64,000 bases of DNA from Nioella nitratireducens (GTDB taxonomy: Bacteria; Pseudomonadota; Alphaproteobacteria; Rhodobacterales; Rhodobacteraceae). Both the position numbers and the translations under genes were made by a program. The stretch is from assembly GCF_001879715.1 (NCBI RefSeq), contig NZ_MNBW01000010.1:62001-126000 (forward strand), written 5' to 3'. Below, one piece after another: positions 63,208-64,000 of this stretch; the stretch's first letter is position 1; every line of letters starts with the position of its first letter. A model generated the notes under the pieces. The model worked only from the letters and a program-made list of their open reading frames with translations. It searched no databases and had not been told where the DNA came from.

Positions 63208-63759
63208 ATGCAACCCCGCATCGCCCCGGCCGATTGGGCCGGGTTCAGCGCCGTGATGGGCGACAAGGGCGGCTGCGGCGGCTGCTGGTGCATGCTGTGG
63301 CGGCTCTCGAAACGCGAGATGGAGGCAGGCCAGGGCGCGGGCAACCGCGCGGCGATGAAGGCGCTCTTCGACGCGGGCCATGTGCCGGGGCTGGTCGCTT
63401 GGGCCGGGGACACGCCGGTGGGCTGGATACAGGTCGACGCCCGCACCGCTTTCCCCCGGCTCGACGCCTCGCGCGTGTTGACACCGGTAGACGATCAACC
63501 GGTCTGGAGCGTGTCCTGCTTCCTGATCGACACAGCGCACCGCAAAAGCGGCCTCTCCGTCGATCTGCTCGCCGCCGCCTGCACCTTCGCCCGCGACCGC
63601 GGCGCAAGCGTGCTGGAAGGCTACCCGATCGACCCGCCGAAACCGAACTACCCCGCCGTTTACGCCTGGACCGGCTTTCTGGGCACCTTCCGCAAGGTCG
63701 GCTTCACCGAGGTCGCCCGCCGGTCCCCGACCAGACCGATCATGCGAAAAACGCTCTGA
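63208..63759 (+). CDS. GNAT-family acetyltransferase
   Basis: A 183-residue N-acetyltransferase. The GNAT core is weakly visible: strand VGWIQVDAR near 72, VWSVSCFLIDTAHRKSGLSVDLLAAACTFARDRGASVLEGYP near 98-140 (acetyl-CoA loop HRKSGLS), and GFLGTFRKVGFTEVARR near 155. An unusual N-terminal cysteine-rich stretch, GGCGGCWCMLW (residues 21-31), is shared with a subgroup of GNATs in alphaproteobacteria. Start at 63208 with CGGAGGAAA upstream. Substrate unknown. Confidence 0.85.
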   Translation: MQPRIAPADWAGFSAVMGDKGGCGGCWCMLWRLSKREMEAGQGAGNRAAMKALFDAGHVPGLVAWAGDTPVGWIQVDARTAFPRLDASRVLTPVDDQPVWSVSCFLIDTAHRKSGLSVDLLAAACTFARDRGASVLEGYPIDPPKPNYPAVYAWTGFLGTFRKVGFTEVARRSPTRPIMRKTL

Positions 63760-63784
63760 TCCCTTCTTCTTGGCAAAAATACTC
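63757..63784 (+). repeat. 28-base gene-end motif, copy 2
   Basis: Starts at the GNAT stop codon: TGATCCCTTCTTCTTGG, then CAAAAATACTC. Second copy of the motif at 52243-52270; here followed by two strong hairpins. Confidence 0.75.
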
Positions 63785-63793
63785 CGAGGGAGC

Positions 63794-63843
63794 GCGAGGG
63801 GGCTGGCCCCCTCGCCCGGATCGCCGCCGCAAGGCGGCGATCC
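63794..63843. terminator. Two adjacent perfect hairpins between the GNAT and DUF2065 genes
   Basis: Hairpin 1: arms GCGAGGGGGC (63794-63803) and GCCCCCTCGC (63806-63815). Hairpin 2: arms GGATCGCCGCC (63818-63828) and GGCGGCGATCC (63833-63843) with a GCAA loop. No T-run; they probably protect or end both convergent transcripts. Confidence 0.55.
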
Positions 63844-64000
63844 TCATCCGGTCAGGACATGACTCAACACCGCCAGAACCGTCCCGATCACCAACGCGGC
63901 AAACCCGGCAATCCGCAGGGTTTCTTCCGGCTCGTGCTGCATCCGGCGCATCAGGTCCTTCATGACAGAAGGGGCCAGCGCATAGGCCAGCCCCTCTATC
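63844..64000 (-). CDS. DUF2065 family membrane protein, C-terminal part (5' end outside window)
   Basis: The last 52 codons are visible: IEGLAYALAPSVMKDLMRRM, then a helix LRIAGFAALVIGTVLAVLSHV and the stop. The pattern (GLAYALAP ... M, then one membrane helix) is that of the small YjeT/DUF2065 inner-membrane proteins, which in this bacterial group commonly lie next to hflKC and a Deg protease. The full protein would be around 60 residues, so only the start is missing. Confidence 0.85.
   Translation of the reverse strand, partial: IEGLAYALAPSVMKDLMRRMQHEPEETLRIAGFAALVIGTVLAVLSHVLTG

Overview
The window comes from a high-GC alphaproteobacterium, most likely a roseobacter-type member of the Rhodobacteraceae. 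The signs are the pobA-pcaDCHG order behind a divergent pcaQ, an fdsGBACD NAD-linked formate dehydrogenase, bolA head-to-head with a small DnaJ protein, a Do-type protease beside a DUF2065 gene, and an alphaproteobacterial GTTC-N7-GTTC SOS box. Genes are packed tightly with many ATGA or TGATG overlaps. No tRNA, rRNA, CRISPR array, insertion sequence or prophage was seen. No gene-free stretch exceeds 300 bases.

Region 1 (1-21.3 kb) is an aromatic-acid catabolic island. After the 3' end of purB come pcaQ and, divergently, pobA-pcaD-pcaC-pcaH-pcaG plus a beta-keto acid cleavage enzyme (4-hydroxybenzoate to protocatechuate and ring cleavage; pcaB is not here). On the minus strand follow an acyl-CoA dehydrogenase, a DUF3237 protein, an amidohydrolase, a feruloyl/coumaroyl-CoA ligase, a MarR regulator, an enoyl-CoA hydratase and an SDR dehydrogenase. 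Together they fit a CouLMNO-like beta-oxidative route that turns hydroxycinnamates into hydroxybenzoates plus acetyl-CoA, which would feed PobA. A TRAP transporter (dctPQM) is its likely uptake system, and both promoters carry the same inverted repeat. Next is a gentisate operon (gentisate dioxygenase, fumarylpyruvate hydrolase, maleylpyruvate isomerase, 3-hydroxybenzoate 6-hydroxylase) with a divergent MarR gene.

Region 2 (21.3-33.4 kb) holds an orphan formylglycine-generating enzyme, the NAD operon nadABC, the formate dehydrogenase operon with its LysR regulator (and a 32-codon ORF coupled at both ends between fdsB and fdsA), and aroQ.

Region 3 (33.4-40.3 kb) is a LysR-controlled unit. An EamA exporter is divergent from the LysR gene, which is followed by an aldehyde dehydrogenase, a divergent M19 dipeptidase-like protein, a 564-residue protein of unknown family and a DUF3726 protein. 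Identical TTCAG-N5-CTGAA boxes lie on both sides of the LysR gene. This is the best candidate for an undescribed pathway.

Region 4 (40.3-64 kb) is mixed: copper export (cueR-type regulator, copA, copZ with twin MerR-type promoters), bolA/dnaJ-like, a SIMPL protein, a 1095-residue membrane protein with a PilP-like end, mgtE, convergent guanine deaminase and 8-oxoguanine deaminase, hisN, an XRE regulator, a quinone oxidoreductase, an FG-GAP protein and a ferredoxin. A 120-residue remnant of DnaE2 lies directly behind a perfect SOS box. The window ends with a peptidoglycan-binding lipoprotein, a TetR-ligase-crotonase operon, a Do-like protease, a GNAT acetyltransferase and the 3' end of a DUF2065 gene.
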